Assembly: GCA_937996605.1 (NCBI GenBank) | Contig: CALKVB010000431.1 | Location: 1-16,013, forward strand | DNA length: 16,013 bases | Direction of reading: 5' to 3' | Origin: an uncultured Oxalobacteraceae bacterium | GTDB taxonomy: Bacteria > Pseudomonadota > Gammaproteobacteria > Burkholderiales > Burkholderiaceae_D | In this document: positions 1-6,924 of the stretch, piece by piece | How positions within the stretch are numbered: position 1 is the stretch's first letter | How the letters are laid out: every line of letters starts with the position of its first letter | The notes under the pieces: model-generated | Told to the model about the DNA's origin: nothing | The model's input: the letters and a program-made list of their open reading frames with translations, nothing else | The model's database searches: none | Made by a program: the position numbers and the translations under genes

Positions 1-510
1 ATGGTCGGATGGAAACATGTCGTTGTGGGCTCGCAGCAAAATTCTGCGTTGGATTTCGGATTGTGGAGTTTCTGTGACCGAGGTCTCCAACAACATGAAT
101 GTTGTCTTTTGCAAGTATGCTACGCTGGTGCGGACGAGACTCTATCACTAAATGCTGCGCAAGCCACCTCGGTCATTTCGTTTTCTTCCGCGCTATTGGC
201 TTTCCTTCTCGCAGGCTACAATCGAAGAACGCAAATCAATTCGTTTGTTATACCTTGTTCAATCGTGCTTTCTTTGGCGAGTGCTGTTGTTACTTTGGTT
301 CTATTCATGGTGCCCCTGAAAGAACTAATTGATGATCTCGCCTGGTATGGGCAACCACTGAGTGTGCATTACGGACCATCATTTTACTTGAATATTTCCT
401 CAATGGTCGTCCTCGTGTTATCCCTTCTGTCATCCTTGTTCTGTGTCGACAAGATTGTAGACCCTGAACTTACGGAAGGATTGTTACAGACTACTCAAAT
501 TAACGTGTAA
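1..510 (+). CDS. claudin/PMP22/Sur7-like tetraspan membrane protein, 5' part missing
   Basis: The reading frame is open from the first base, and the ATG at position 1 may be internal. The visible 169 residues begin with an extracellular-type loop holding GLWSFC followed by CC, then three hydrophobic segments at about residues 53-73, 80-104 and 131-149, and a short polar tail. A GLW-x2-C motif followed by further cysteines is the signature of the first extracellular loop in claudin/PMP22/Sur7-type four-helix proteins, where that loop follows helix 1. Three helices after the loop is therefore the expected remainder, which places helix 1 upstream of the window. These proteins sit in membranes and organise junctions or domains; the role here is unknown. 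The next gene starts 59 bases downstream on the same strand and is also a membrane protein. The family call is by motif and topology only, so moderate to low confidence. Confidence 0.55.
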   Translation: MVGWKHVVVGSQQNSALDFGLWSFCDRGLQQHECCLLQVCYAGADETLSLNAAQATSVISFSSALLAFLLAGYNRRTQINSFVIPCSIVLSLASAVVTLVLFMVPLKELIDDLAWYGQPLSVHYGPSFYLNISSMVVLVLSLLSSLFCVDKIVDPELTEGLLQTTQINV

Positions 511-559
511 AGTGGAAAACCTAATGTTTTTCGATCAGAACACATTCGTTCGTCTTTTC

Positions 560-565
560 AATAAA
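560..565 (+). promoter_or_regulatory. possible polyadenylation signal AATAAA
   Basis: AATAAA lies 50 bases after the stop of the tetraspan gene and 4 bases before the ATG at 570. It could serve as the 3' end signal of the first gene, which would make the two transcripts abut or overlap. A hexamer this common can occur by chance. Confidence 0.25.
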
Positions 566-569
566 CGGC

Positions 570-2258
570 ATGTCAACCTCGCTCGGATTCGACTGCAATG
601 CCGTCATAGTCGATATGGTCACTGCTCTTGAAAACGGAGATCAAGTCTTTCCCCGTTTTTTTGCGGATTTCAATTGTCAGTACGAATGGCCTCCGCCTGG
701 AACCTTGCTTCAGTCCAATGTGACGTATAAAGTAGGCACAAATCTATGTAAGACCAACTCTGTGGCTGATTGTCCGGCACCTTTCATCTCGGTAATGCTG
801 GTTCCAGAAGGCAGCATTGTGGAGTTTTATGCCAAGTCTCATCCGAATGTGGCCTTTCCCGGTCAAATCAATCTGGCATCCCGACCACCCAATCCCAAGG
901 GTTTGTCGTATCTCGATCGGATGTATACTCCGAATCTCATTTCTGCCCTAACCAATAATCTATGGATGCGAGAAAGTTACGCCGACCAACCGTCGAAACC
1001 GTGGGGAGACCAATCACAACACGGGAAACTAGATGTACCGTGTGCTCAAAACACGATTCCCGACGGCAAAACGGCTGACGGATTGTATGGATGGTCTGAC
1101 GATGCCAAAACACTTGTCAAGCGAGGTTTAGTGTCATGTGGTTCTCCCTTTTGGCCATCATTCATCGAGGCTTCCCAAAGTCTAACAACAGAAAACGGTC
1201 AGTGGTCTCTCAGTGATGGAACGGTGACTTCCAATGGCACTTTCAAATGTGTTTCTGCGCCTATTCAGTTCGGATCACAGTCGCGTGTGGACAAATCCTT
1301 TCCGTTGGCCGGCATATATTCTATGGTTGTTGAGCAACGAGTTGAACCGTTCAATCGAGACATTTCCAAAGGTTGTTTTACTGGTAGGTATGGAACTCCA
1401 ATGCAGTTTCAAACACCAGTATTCTCAACTATTGATTGTGTCGCATCGCGAGAAACGTATTTAAACAACAGTGGCGCATGCTCAAAGCCACCCGGAGACA
1501 GTGTAAGAATATTAGATTGTGATACTTGTGATCCTCAATATCTCATTCAAGGTTCGGTCGATTCTTTCATTGTCAAGACTGACGATTGGGATATGCAACG
1601 ATTTATCTGGTGCATTGCTGATCCCAAGGACAAACCCACCTTTTATGGCTATCCCTTGCAAAGGTATCAAGCCGGATCCGCCTTTTGCGACCAGCATGTG
1701 ACCGAGCTCTGCCAAGACACCGGCATTGTCCAGCAAAACAAAGCATTTGCCGTCGCATGTCAATGTATTCTTCAGCAACAAAAGTTGAAAGTCGAATACG
1801 CCGGTCTCGACGTTCCAGTTCAATGCTTTCTCAATGTGTGTGATGGCAGTACCGACGGTGTCTATCGCACCAGCGGTCAGCAACGTGGTTGCACCGCCAA
1901 GATTTGTCAACAAGTCATTGCATTGAATGGTTCAGGCATCATCAGCAGCGGAAAACAACAATTGGAATGCAACGGCAAGGTCTATAACGTACAAGATGAA
2001 GTCATCAATATGGCCTCGGGAAAAACTGACTTTGATCCCAATATCTTGGCTCCCAAAGTTTCTTCAGGATTCCATCTGGGCCGAGAGTTTTATGTCGCGC
2101 TTGGCTTTCTCGTCATTGTGTTTTTCCTATTATTGTTGTGGGGTTTGCATCGCTGGGAAGAGCAACGAGAGATGCAAAAGTACAAGAAGGAACGGGAAGC
2201 CGAGTTATTGGCAAAAGTCATCAGTTACAAACCACCGGAAGACTACGGCGTGGTCTAA
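570..2258 (+). CDS. poxvirus A16/G9/J5-like (ASFV E199L-like) entry-fusion membrane protein
   Basis: This is a 562-aa protein with a long Cys-rich ectodomain, one transmembrane segment at about residues 507-528 and a charged cytoplasmic tail of about 34 residues. There is no N-terminal signal peptide (it starts MSTSLGFDC). The diagnostic part is residues 397-463: a CQC motif, then spaced cysteines in VQC, NVC, RGC and KIC, then NGSGIIS and LEC, followed by the anchor. ASFV E199L and vaccinia J5 share this order (CxC, C..C, a C-x-x-x-x-C pair, then GSGNIS and C before a C-terminal membrane segment). In poxviruses the family forms part of the entry-fusion complex on the virion membrane. The N-terminal 390 residues are an extension relative to the short members (J5, E199L), in size closer to A16/G9. 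It converges with the ATPase gene, leaving 44 bases between the stops. High confidence for the family domain; the entry role is inferred. Confidence 0.8.
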   Translation: MSTSLGFDCNAVIVDMVTALENGDQVFPRFFADFNCQYEWPPPGTLLQSNVTYKVGTNLCKTNSVADCPAPFISVMLVPEGSIVEFYAKSHPNVAFPGQINLASRPPNPKGLSYLDRMYTPNLISALTNNLWMRESYADQPSKPWGDQSQHGKLDVPCAQNTIPDGKTADGLYGWSDDAKTLVKRGLVSCGSPFWPSFIEASQSLTTENGQWSLSDGTVTSNGTFKCVSAPIQFGSQSRVDKSFPLAGIYSMVVEQRVEPFNRDISKGCFTGRYGTPMQFQTPVFSTIDCVASRETYLNNSGACSKPPGDSVRILDCDTCDPQYLIQGSVDSFIVKTDDWDMQRFIWCIADPKDKPTFYGYPLQRYQAGSAFCDQHVTELCQDTGIVQQNKAFAVACQCILQQQKLKVEYAGLDVPVQCFLNVCDGSTDGVYRTSGQQRGCTAKICQQVIALNGSGIISSGKQQLECNGKVYNVQDEVINMASGKTDFDPNILAPKVSSGFHLGREFYVALGFLVIVFFLLLLWGLHRWEEQREMQKYKKEREAELLAKVISYKPPEDYGVV

Positions 2259-2302
2259 AAGATCTTGAACACAAAGATCAAACAAGACAAGGTTCGATAG
2301 CT

Positions 2303-3988
2303 TTACGCATCATGCTCCCAAATCTTCCGAACACCTTCACACAACATCCAATCGAGCAACGTTTGAATCGGAAACGTGCTTCTCACCCATTCTAGTGAGT
2401 GCGTCATGCTACATCGTAGATATCCCAAAAAACAGCATGCGTACAACTGTGCTCGTTCTGCGTCGAGAAAATACAAACCAACTTGACCTTGATTGACGTT
2501 GGCATTTTGACTTCGAAGCAAACGATACAGGTTTGAGTTTGGATCTCGACAGTCTCGATGGATACCCGATAAAGACTTTTCGTAAGCTCTTAACCGTGTT
2601 TTGCACTTCATTCCCTGGGTTCCTGATTGGCGGATCATTTTAAGTACTTCAAACACCTCACCGCACGCATGAGTAAGCTTCCCCACGATATCATGCCAAA
2701 GGGTGAACTTGAGGGAAGTGAGTGTAGGACCATCCACTAACTTGCCGTCGTCAGTGATCATGCGATCGACAAAAGTGCAGAAAACCGAGGGCAGAAATCC
2801 CCAATGCGTTGAGTTCGACACAAAAAACGGCTGGAAAAGCTCCGTCATCTCCGCAAAGACCGAATCAGGGCCAAACGATAGCGGACACAAGCGGTTTGCT
2901 ACTTGACGAATCAGCAAACGTCTCTTACATGCCGCTTCAGTGGAAATGGATGGAAACTGTAGATAAGGGATCATGTCTTGTCGGAATTCGTCCAACATCT
3001 TGTGCCGCTGCACGTTTACAATCTCGTCCAAAGAGCGATTGGGGTACTCCATCATCAACTCTCCTAGATAGCAGCGGATGACTGGCGAAGTGTCTGGAAG
3101 CCGCAAGAGATGCTCAACCCGTGGATCTTGCTGGAGAACATTTCTGAGGTCAGCCGACATGGCATCACTCACCCATGCTGGTGCGGGCTTGGTCATCGAA
3201 ACCAAAGTGCAGTTACCAAGGAAACGACTGCCGTTCGCTGGCATATCTAAAAACGCTCTGAACGCCGTAACCATTCCACTGCCAGTAAATGCAAAAATGA
3301 AGTTCAGACGATGACGATCTTCCCCCATGCGAGGATTGGGTTGAAACACATGTTTCAGAGCGCATGCGATGCTCTCAACGTACTTTCGATCGTCACTGAT
3401 GAAAAGCCGCTGAATTTCGTCAATCAGGATGAGACAACGTCGATTCAGCTTTATGATGGCTTCACCGAATGCGTCGAAAAACTGATTCATGTAGCTGATA
3501 GGCGTATCTTTACGGAATTGTGCTTCTGGTAACGGGAATGTCCATCCTGTCTTGCTAATTTGCTCCAAAATTGCATCACAGAGCCCGACCACGTCCCCGC
3601 AAGCGAAGCGATCACAATTCACTCGTACGATATGAACGGTGGAGGCGTCTTTTTCTTCCATGAACAATGACGGTAGCAAAACGTTCAACATGGCACTCTT
3701 CCCCGTCTTTTGGTAGCCAACGAAGAACAGATTAGGACAGATAGATTGACGGTTCAGTCGCACTACATTTTCGGACCAACTTCTGACGACACCTTCTACC
3801 CCATGCCAGTCGTAAAGTTTTCCAATGAAGGTCTGCACCCCTTCGAAGTAATGAATGCCGACACCTGAACTGTATTTGCGCTCGACACATGCATCAAAAC
3901 CAGATTGATGGACGTCCGTGCGCGACATTTTTCGGCGTTTTGATCCATAGTCCGGTTGCAAATGTGACCGGCGAGTGGTGATCGACAT
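2303..3988 (-). CDS. AAA+/STAND-like P-loop ATPase
   Basis: A 561-aa protein starting at the ATG at 3988. Walker A is GYQKTGKS at residues 91-98, Walker B is CLILIDEIQ at 185-193 with the catalytic DE pair, and FAFTGSG at 232-238 sits where sensor 1 is expected. These three motifs in this spacing show an AAA+/STAND-type ATPase core spanning roughly residues 50-290. The N-terminal 40 residues are basic (KRRK at 17-20) and could carry a nuclear signal. The C-terminal 270 residues are mostly helical, Cys-rich in places, and not recognised. The substrate is unknown. No intron is needed, since the frame is continuous. The gene shares its 5' side with the broken stretch at 3989-4370. Sure of the ATPase fold, unsure of everything else. 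Confidence 0.75.
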   Translation of the reverse strand: MSITTRRSHLQPDYGSKRRKMSRTDVHQSGFDACVERKYSSGVGIHYFEGVQTFIGKLYDWHGVEGVVRSWSENVVRLNRQSICPNLFFVGYQKTGKSAMLNVLLPSLFMEEKDASTVHIVRVNCDRFACGDVVGLCDAILEQISKTGWTFPLPEAQFRKDTPISYMNQFFDAFGEAIIKLNRRCLILIDEIQRLFISDDRKYVESIACALKHVFQPNPRMGEDRHRLNFIFAFTGSGMVTAFRAFLDMPANGSRFLGNCTLVSMTKPAPAWVSDAMSADLRNVLQQDPRVEHLLRLPDTSPVIRCYLGELMMEYPNRSLDEIVNVQRHKMLDEFRQDMIPYLQFPSISTEAACKRRLLIRQVANRLCPLSFGPDSVFAEMTELFQPFFVSNSTHWGFLPSVFCTFVDRMITDDGKLVDGPTLTSLKFTLWHDIVGKLTHACGEVFEVLKMIRQSGTQGMKCKTRLRAYEKSLSGIHRDCRDPNSNLYRLLRSQNANVNQGQVGLYFLDAERAQLYACCFLGYLRCSMTHSLEWVRSTFPIQTLLDWMLCEGVRKIWEHDA

Positions 3989-4069
3989 GTAAGTTTCTTT
4001 TACGATACACGGTCGGAAACGTTTCCCATACGCTAAAGGGCGATCAAGGGCTACACATTGCGTGTCGCG

Positions 4070-4267
4070 TCAGATGCTCGCGACTACAAACTTCAACGCT
4101 GAATGTTTCTTCATGAGTTTTAAGTGGTGAGAAGTTTGTCGGCAAGGTGAATCGGAGCATGACCTCATGTGCTTGCCGTTGTCAATTCTAACCTGTCCAT
4201 CGTCCACATCAATGGTCACGTCTAATGGTGCGGCACCAATTGTCTGAGCTGTGCTTGCGCTGCGATT
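4070..4267 (-). pseudogene. Cys/His-rich coding remnant or exon, TAZ-finger-like spacing
   Basis: A 65-codon stop-free stretch ends at TGA 4070-4072 and has no ATG at its start. It reads as natural protein: DVTIDVDDGQVRIDNG, then HMRSCSDSPC, then HHLKLMKKHS. The spacing H-x3-C-x4-C followed by a helix with HHLKLMKKH is reminiscent of TAZ-type zinc fingers, but the later cysteines expected of a TAZ finger lie in another frame (CSREHLTRHAMC), suggesting a frameshift or a splice. It could also be a downstream exon of the C-H-D protein gene at 4371-5570. No function is assigned; low confidence. Confidence 0.3.
4100..4119. repeat. 20-base direct repeat, copy 1
   Basis: TGAATGTTTCTTCATGAGTT occurs here and identically at 5445-5464, 1.35 kb away, in the same orientation. 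On the minus strand both copies encode LMKKHS, here within the Cys/His remnant. An exact 20-mer recurring in 16 kb is unlikely by chance. Confidence 0.85.
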
Positions 4268-4311
4268 TCAGCTCGGGTATCATTTGGCCTCAAAAATCGA
4301 GGTGCAGCATT

Positions 4312-4385
4312 CTATGACGCTTTCCCCTTTATGGATATCGAGTCAGTTACAGACAGAACACATGCAACGACTACGTCATATGTAC
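4312..4385 (-). other. possible alternative 3' intron of the C-H-D protein gene
   Basis: On the minus strand a GTACAT donor at 4385 and a CATAG acceptor ending at 4312 would join the codon for Pro (4386-4388) in phase 0 to 29 more codons, giving PNAAPRFLRPNDTRAEIAAQ and a stop at 4222-4224. That would replace the last few residues of the 4371 stop version. The size is 74 nt. The donor type matches the GTAC donor of the intron at 4615-4674. Only frame continuity supports it. Confidence 0.3.
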
Positions 4386-5570
4386 AGGTTTTACAACAAT
4401 ATCTGTGGCGGCCGATAAAGGTGCAGCCACGTTCAAGGAAACAGATGTGACATCGTGGATTCCGAGCTCAGGCGCAGATGTGACAGCATGGGACGCGGCA
4501 ACCGCATGAACGACAGCCTGGTGTGACGACGTTGCTTCGACAGATGGATTTCGATTTTTCTTGTGTTGTTTCTTGGGTTTTGAAGCGCCTTTGGCCTTTT
4601 TTTCCAAAATTGCTCTGCATTGTCGAGCAGATAAATGAAAAATCAAAATATGACCACACAAACATCCACTGTACCTTTTCGGGTCCTCGGTCTTGACCTC
4701 GGCAGTTTGGAGACGTTGCGAAAGTCGTTCCTTTGCAGAAGCTTGCAACTTGGAGGCCTTGTTTCGAATTTCTTCGGACCTCCAGAACTGCAGAAAATCT
4801 TTTGGGGTATTGTAGACAGTGTGCATATATGTCTCGAAATCTTGAATGTTTTGCTGGTTTTCCTCCATAGACAATTGAATCCAATTCGGAGATGGGCCTG
4901 CCACTGAAGGATCGATCACCCGATATCTGCACCCCTTGATGTCCAATTGTACGCTGAAGCGTAAACCTAGCTCTGTAAAGAAAGCATTGTCCATGGCGAG
5001 GAGTCCCGAGTACAGCTGGTGTTGATCTTCCTCTGTGAATGGACGTGACAAGAAAACGCGCTTCTTTTCAGTATCCGACAATTTGCAGATCACGTCTCTC
5101 GAGTCTTTGTCGAAATCGAAATCAAATTTTCCAGCACGCTCGCTGTTCTGATACGTCGCACCCTCCGGACCGACGACGATAGGGAAAGTGAACAGTTTTC
5201 CTGGATCGCAAATCAGAGAAATGTTGGGCGATAACGACACCAACGCGTATGCATGATCGATATGGTCCTTGTTTTGCACATGTGAGGGCGCAAGAATCGC
5301 CTCAATCTGCTCATTTTTCAAGGACTGCACCAGGTCACCTGCCATTGTAAGACAGTGGTCGCCTTGACCATGCTTTTCAATGGAACCGATATCATCGAAA
5401 TGTTCGACCGCGTACCGACGATACGAAACCGTATCGTATGGCGTTGAATGTTTCTTCATGAGTTGGTCAACGTTGCGGTAAGTGCTCAACTCAGCTGCTG
5501 AAAGAACATCGAACAGATATGGTCCATTTGCATTATACACGACACGTCTATTACTTGGCGCGGAATCCAT
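4371..5570 (-). CDS. putative Cys-His-Asp triad protein (transglutaminase/NAT-like fold), one intron
   Basis: I take the start at the ATG at 5570 (MDSAPSNRRV). A longer frame reaches 5696 but would overlap the divergent gene, and its extra residues look non-coding. Residues 71-75 read DHCLT, 105-109 DHAYA, and 119-123 LICDP. This Cys...His...Asp-Pro order, with the Cys at the start of a helix and the His and Asp on adjacent strands, is that of transglutaminase-like / arylamine N-acetyltransferase-type thiol enzymes (C73, H106, D122). The substrate is unknown. Residues 270-379 are low-complexity, with a Lys-rich basic stretch (KPKKQHKK) and an Ala/Val/Ser tail. A 60-nt intron at 4615-4674 is in frame and stop-free, so unspliced reading gives 399 aa and spliced reading 379 aa. 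The fold call is by motif only. Confidence 0.55.
   Translation of the reverse strand: MDSAPSNRRVVYNANGPYLFDVLSAAELSTYRNVDQLMKKHSTPYDTVSYRRYAVEHFDDIGSIEKHGQGDHCLTMAGDLVQSLKNEQIEAILAPSHVQNKDHIDHAYALVSLSPNISLICDPGKLFTFPIVVGPEGATYQNSERAGKFDFDFDKDSRDVICKLSDTEKKRVFLSRPFTEEDQHQLYSGLLAMDNAFFTELGLRFSVQLDIKGCRYRVIDPSVAGPSPNWIQLSMEENQQNIQDFETYMHTVYNTPKDFLQFWRSEEIRNKASKLQASAKERLSQRLQTAEVKTEDPKRYSGCLCGHILIFHLSARQCRAILEKKAKGASKPKKQHKKNRNPSVEATSSHQAVVHAVAASHAVTSAPELGIHDVTSVSLNVAAPLSAATDIVVKPVHMT
4615..4674 (-). other. spliceosomal intron, 60 nt, in frame
   Basis: On the minus strand the exon ends AAAAG and the intron runs from GTACAG to a T-rich 3' part ending ATGCAG. It is phase 2 on both sides, and the frame continues KRAILEKKAKG in a Lys-rich region. 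The 20 intron-encoded residues (Cys/aromatic-rich) look unlike their surroundings. Its length is a multiple of three and it has no stop, so a simple ORF call hides it. Confidence 0.6.
5418..5437. repeat. perfect 8-bp inverted repeat (hairpin)
   Basis: ACGATACG, a 4-base AAAC loop, then CGTATCGT. It lies inside the C-H-D gene, 7 bases before copy 2 of the 20-base repeat. It may be incidental to the coding sequence. Confidence 0.6.
5445..5464. repeat. 20-base direct repeat, copy 2
   Basis: Identical to 4100-4119. Here it lies within the C-H-D protein gene and encodes LMKKHS at residues 37-42 on the minus strand. Confidence 0.85.
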
Positions 5571-5665
5571 GGATGCTGTTGTATGGCGCTTTCCCCCCTT
5601 CTCCGTTTGGCGGCAAGGTCCTACCGGGTAAACTGGTCCGGCCGGACCAATTCGAGTATTTTCGT
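5571..5665. promoter_or_regulatory. divergent intergenic region, 95 bases
   Basis: This separates the chosen starts of the minus-strand C-H-D gene (5570) and the plus-strand unknown gene (5666), so it should hold both promoters. It contains a C/G-rich core with GGTCCGGCCGGACC at about 5634-5647, a 14-base perfect palindrome. No TATA-like element stands out. Confidence 0.4.
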
Positions 5666-6397
5666 ATGGCAACCGCCATTTTGCGCCCGATGTCAAGCGT
5701 ACAACTTGCGTCTGTTACCGTAGTCCGGCGTCGACCGGATATCAACGTGTTCTCGGTGCAATTCCAAGACTACAAAGAATTCACTAGTCTCTGCAGCAAT
5801 CGAAAACTGAAGCAATCGGCAGTGCGGATACAGAAACAGTACCACGCTCCGGGATCGTTTTTCGCCAAGAAGCCTGAAACAAAAACTGTGTTTGGATGGG
5901 GAACGGAAGCGTTTATTACACATACTTCCAAAATCTGGGAGTATTGTCGAAACATCATCAGTCGCGTCTCTTCGGTAATCGTTTTGCGTCGCCATTTTGC
6001 TGCTTTAAGTTTACCCTTCGTTTCTAACGTTGAACAGGATTTGCTGCTCTTGTCGGAGTCTGCAATGAAGGCGAAACTTGGCGTAAGTGAAATACTTACC
6101 AAACAGTTGCCCGGACAGAAATATCTCACGAGGTTGAAAGAAAGTATGCGGCTTTTGGATCGGCCTCATGCAACCGAACCAAAGACAGTCAAGCATGAAG
6201 AACCTGACAAACGACAAGCGCCTACTTTCCCACCCGTACCTGTGTACCGGAGAGTTTTACCCAAAGAAGATGCATTGAAACTACTTCATGAATACCGATC
6301 CAAGTGGCCAAACGACGTCGATATTTCTTCGGTTTCTACGCAAGATTCGTGTTCCACCATACTCTCGTCTGTTCATGACGAAGATGCAGATTGGTGA
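5666..6397 (+). CDS. hypothetical protein with one intron
   Basis: I choose the ATG at 5666 (MATAILRPMSSV). The frame is open further upstream to 5519, but that part overlaps the divergent gene. The unspliced frame encodes 243 aa. Removing the 63-nt intron at 5975-6037 gives 222 aa. The protein is basic in its first half (RRR and KLKQ stretches, few acidic residues), has a helical middle (residues about 105-150 after splicing), a Pro-rich linker (FPPVPVY) and an acidic end (SSVHDEDADW). There is no membrane segment and no family I recognise. An AATAAA 26 bases after the stop could end the transcript. Confidence in the gene is fair; the function is unknown. Confidence 0.55.
   Translation: MATAILRPMSSVQLASVTVVRRRPDINVFSVQFQDYKEFTSLCSNRKLKQSAVRIQKQYHAPGSFFAKKPETKTVFGWGTEAFITHTSKIWEYCRNIISRVSSVIVLRRHFAALSLPFVSNVEQDLLLLSESAMKAKLGVSEILTKQLPGQKYLTRLKESMRLLDRPHATEPKTVKHEEPDKRQAPTFPPVPVYRRVLPKEDALKLLHEYRSKWPNDVDISSVSTQDSCSTILSSVHDEDADW
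5975..6037 (+). other. spliceosomal intron, 63 nt, in frame
   Basis: The donor is GTAATC after TCTTCG. The branch-site consensus TCTAAC lies at 6023-6028, about 10 bases before the acceptor GAACAG. It is phase 0 and a multiple of three without a stop, so unspliced reading adds 21 residues. The branch-site match makes this one of the most convincing introns here. Confidence 0.7.
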
Positions 6398-6608
6398 TTG
6401 CTTTCGAACTGCTTCACGGCAAAATAAAACCCGCATGATCTGTGAGTGTCTCCTTGTTTTGAAACAACGTTATGTGCACTTGAATTCGAAGAATGTGATC
6501 AATTCCGTTGGTAAATGGATTTTGATCGTTAACCAGGTCTGAAACCGCCCTTTGTTTAAATATCGTTTACTAGTTAGTCGGACGCTGGTACTAGCCTGGT
6601 AGTCTTTC
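6398..6608. other. intergenic stretch without visible gene
   Basis: This is AT-rich relative to its surroundings, with several stops in all plus frames. I see no RNA gene, repeat or promoter consensus apart from the AATAAA at 6423. Confidence 0.4.
6423..6428 (+). promoter_or_regulatory. possible polyadenylation signal AATAAA
   Basis: AATAAA begins 26 bases after the stop of the 5666-6397 gene, a plausible distance for a 3' end signal. Confidence 0.3.
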
Positions 6609-6903
6609 ATGAACGAGGAGTGGATTGTAACCATCGGAAACGACCACATCCACCAGTTTCGATCGTGTCTCGGCATCCAGTTCATGCCACATCGTTGCAG
6701 TTGTACGTGCAGTTGTACGCATCGATCCCGAAAAGGACGTTCGAAATGCCCAAGTGGGCAAGTGTGCAACATCGGCCGAATACTGCCCAGAACTGGCTCG
6801 TTGGTACTTGAGGTCCGGCTACGGTTCGTGCCATGATGAATCTGAGTTTGAAGTGATGAATCCGGAAGCTCTGCAATTGCCCGCATCGGACCACTCCAAT
6901 TAA
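6609..6903 (+). pseudogene. frameshifted or spliced coding remnant
   Basis: An ATG at 6609 opens a frame reading MNEEWIVTIGNDHIHQFRSC. Around 6690 the protein-like reading moves to the +1 frame, which is open from 6631 to the stop at 6901-6903 (90 codons without an early ATG). It reads VRIDPEKDVRNAQVGKCATS, then ELARWYLRSGYGSCHDESEF. A 12-base tandem duplication sits just after the frame change. It could be a decayed gene, a gene with a one-base indel, or exons. A GTAACC donor sits at 6626, but no acceptor restores the frame cleanly. No family recognised. Confidence 0.35.
6694..6718 (+). repeat. 12-base tandem duplication
   Basis: TGCAGTTGTACG is present twice in tandem. Twelve bases is four codons, so the duplication itself keeps the frame (VAVV / RAVV in the frame ending at 6903). 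Confidence 0.75.
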
Positions 6904-6924
6904 CGCCTCTACAACTTTTGAGAT

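Larger units (their letters stand above)
3989..4370. other. gene-poor stretch of 382 bases with minus-strand coding remnants
   Basis: No intact start-to-stop gene is visible. On the minus strand there are two overlapping open stretches without ATG starts: 4225-4311 (29 codons) and 4073-4267 (65 codons). The latter has a Cys/His cluster. A third frame nearby (about 4037-4108) also shows spaced Cys and His residues. The pattern fits either exons of an unrecognised spliced gene or a decayed gene. The promoter of the ATPase gene must also lie near 3989. Confidence 0.5.

Noticed and set aside
1512..1913. 133-codon open frame on the minus strand
   Set aside because: It lies wholly inside the strongly supported Cys-rich membrane protein gene and has no recognisable motif; it is a shadow.
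5519..5665. N-terminal extension of the 5666-6397 gene to 5519
   Set aside because: It is antisense to the 5' end of the C-H-D gene and crosses the palindrome; the ATG at 5666 is preferred.
5571..5696. N-terminal extension of the C-H-D gene to 5696
   Set aside because: It would overlap the start of the divergent gene at 5666, and the extra 42 residues are Pro/Gly/Arg-rich with no protein-like pattern; the ATG at 5570 leaves a sensible intergenic gap.
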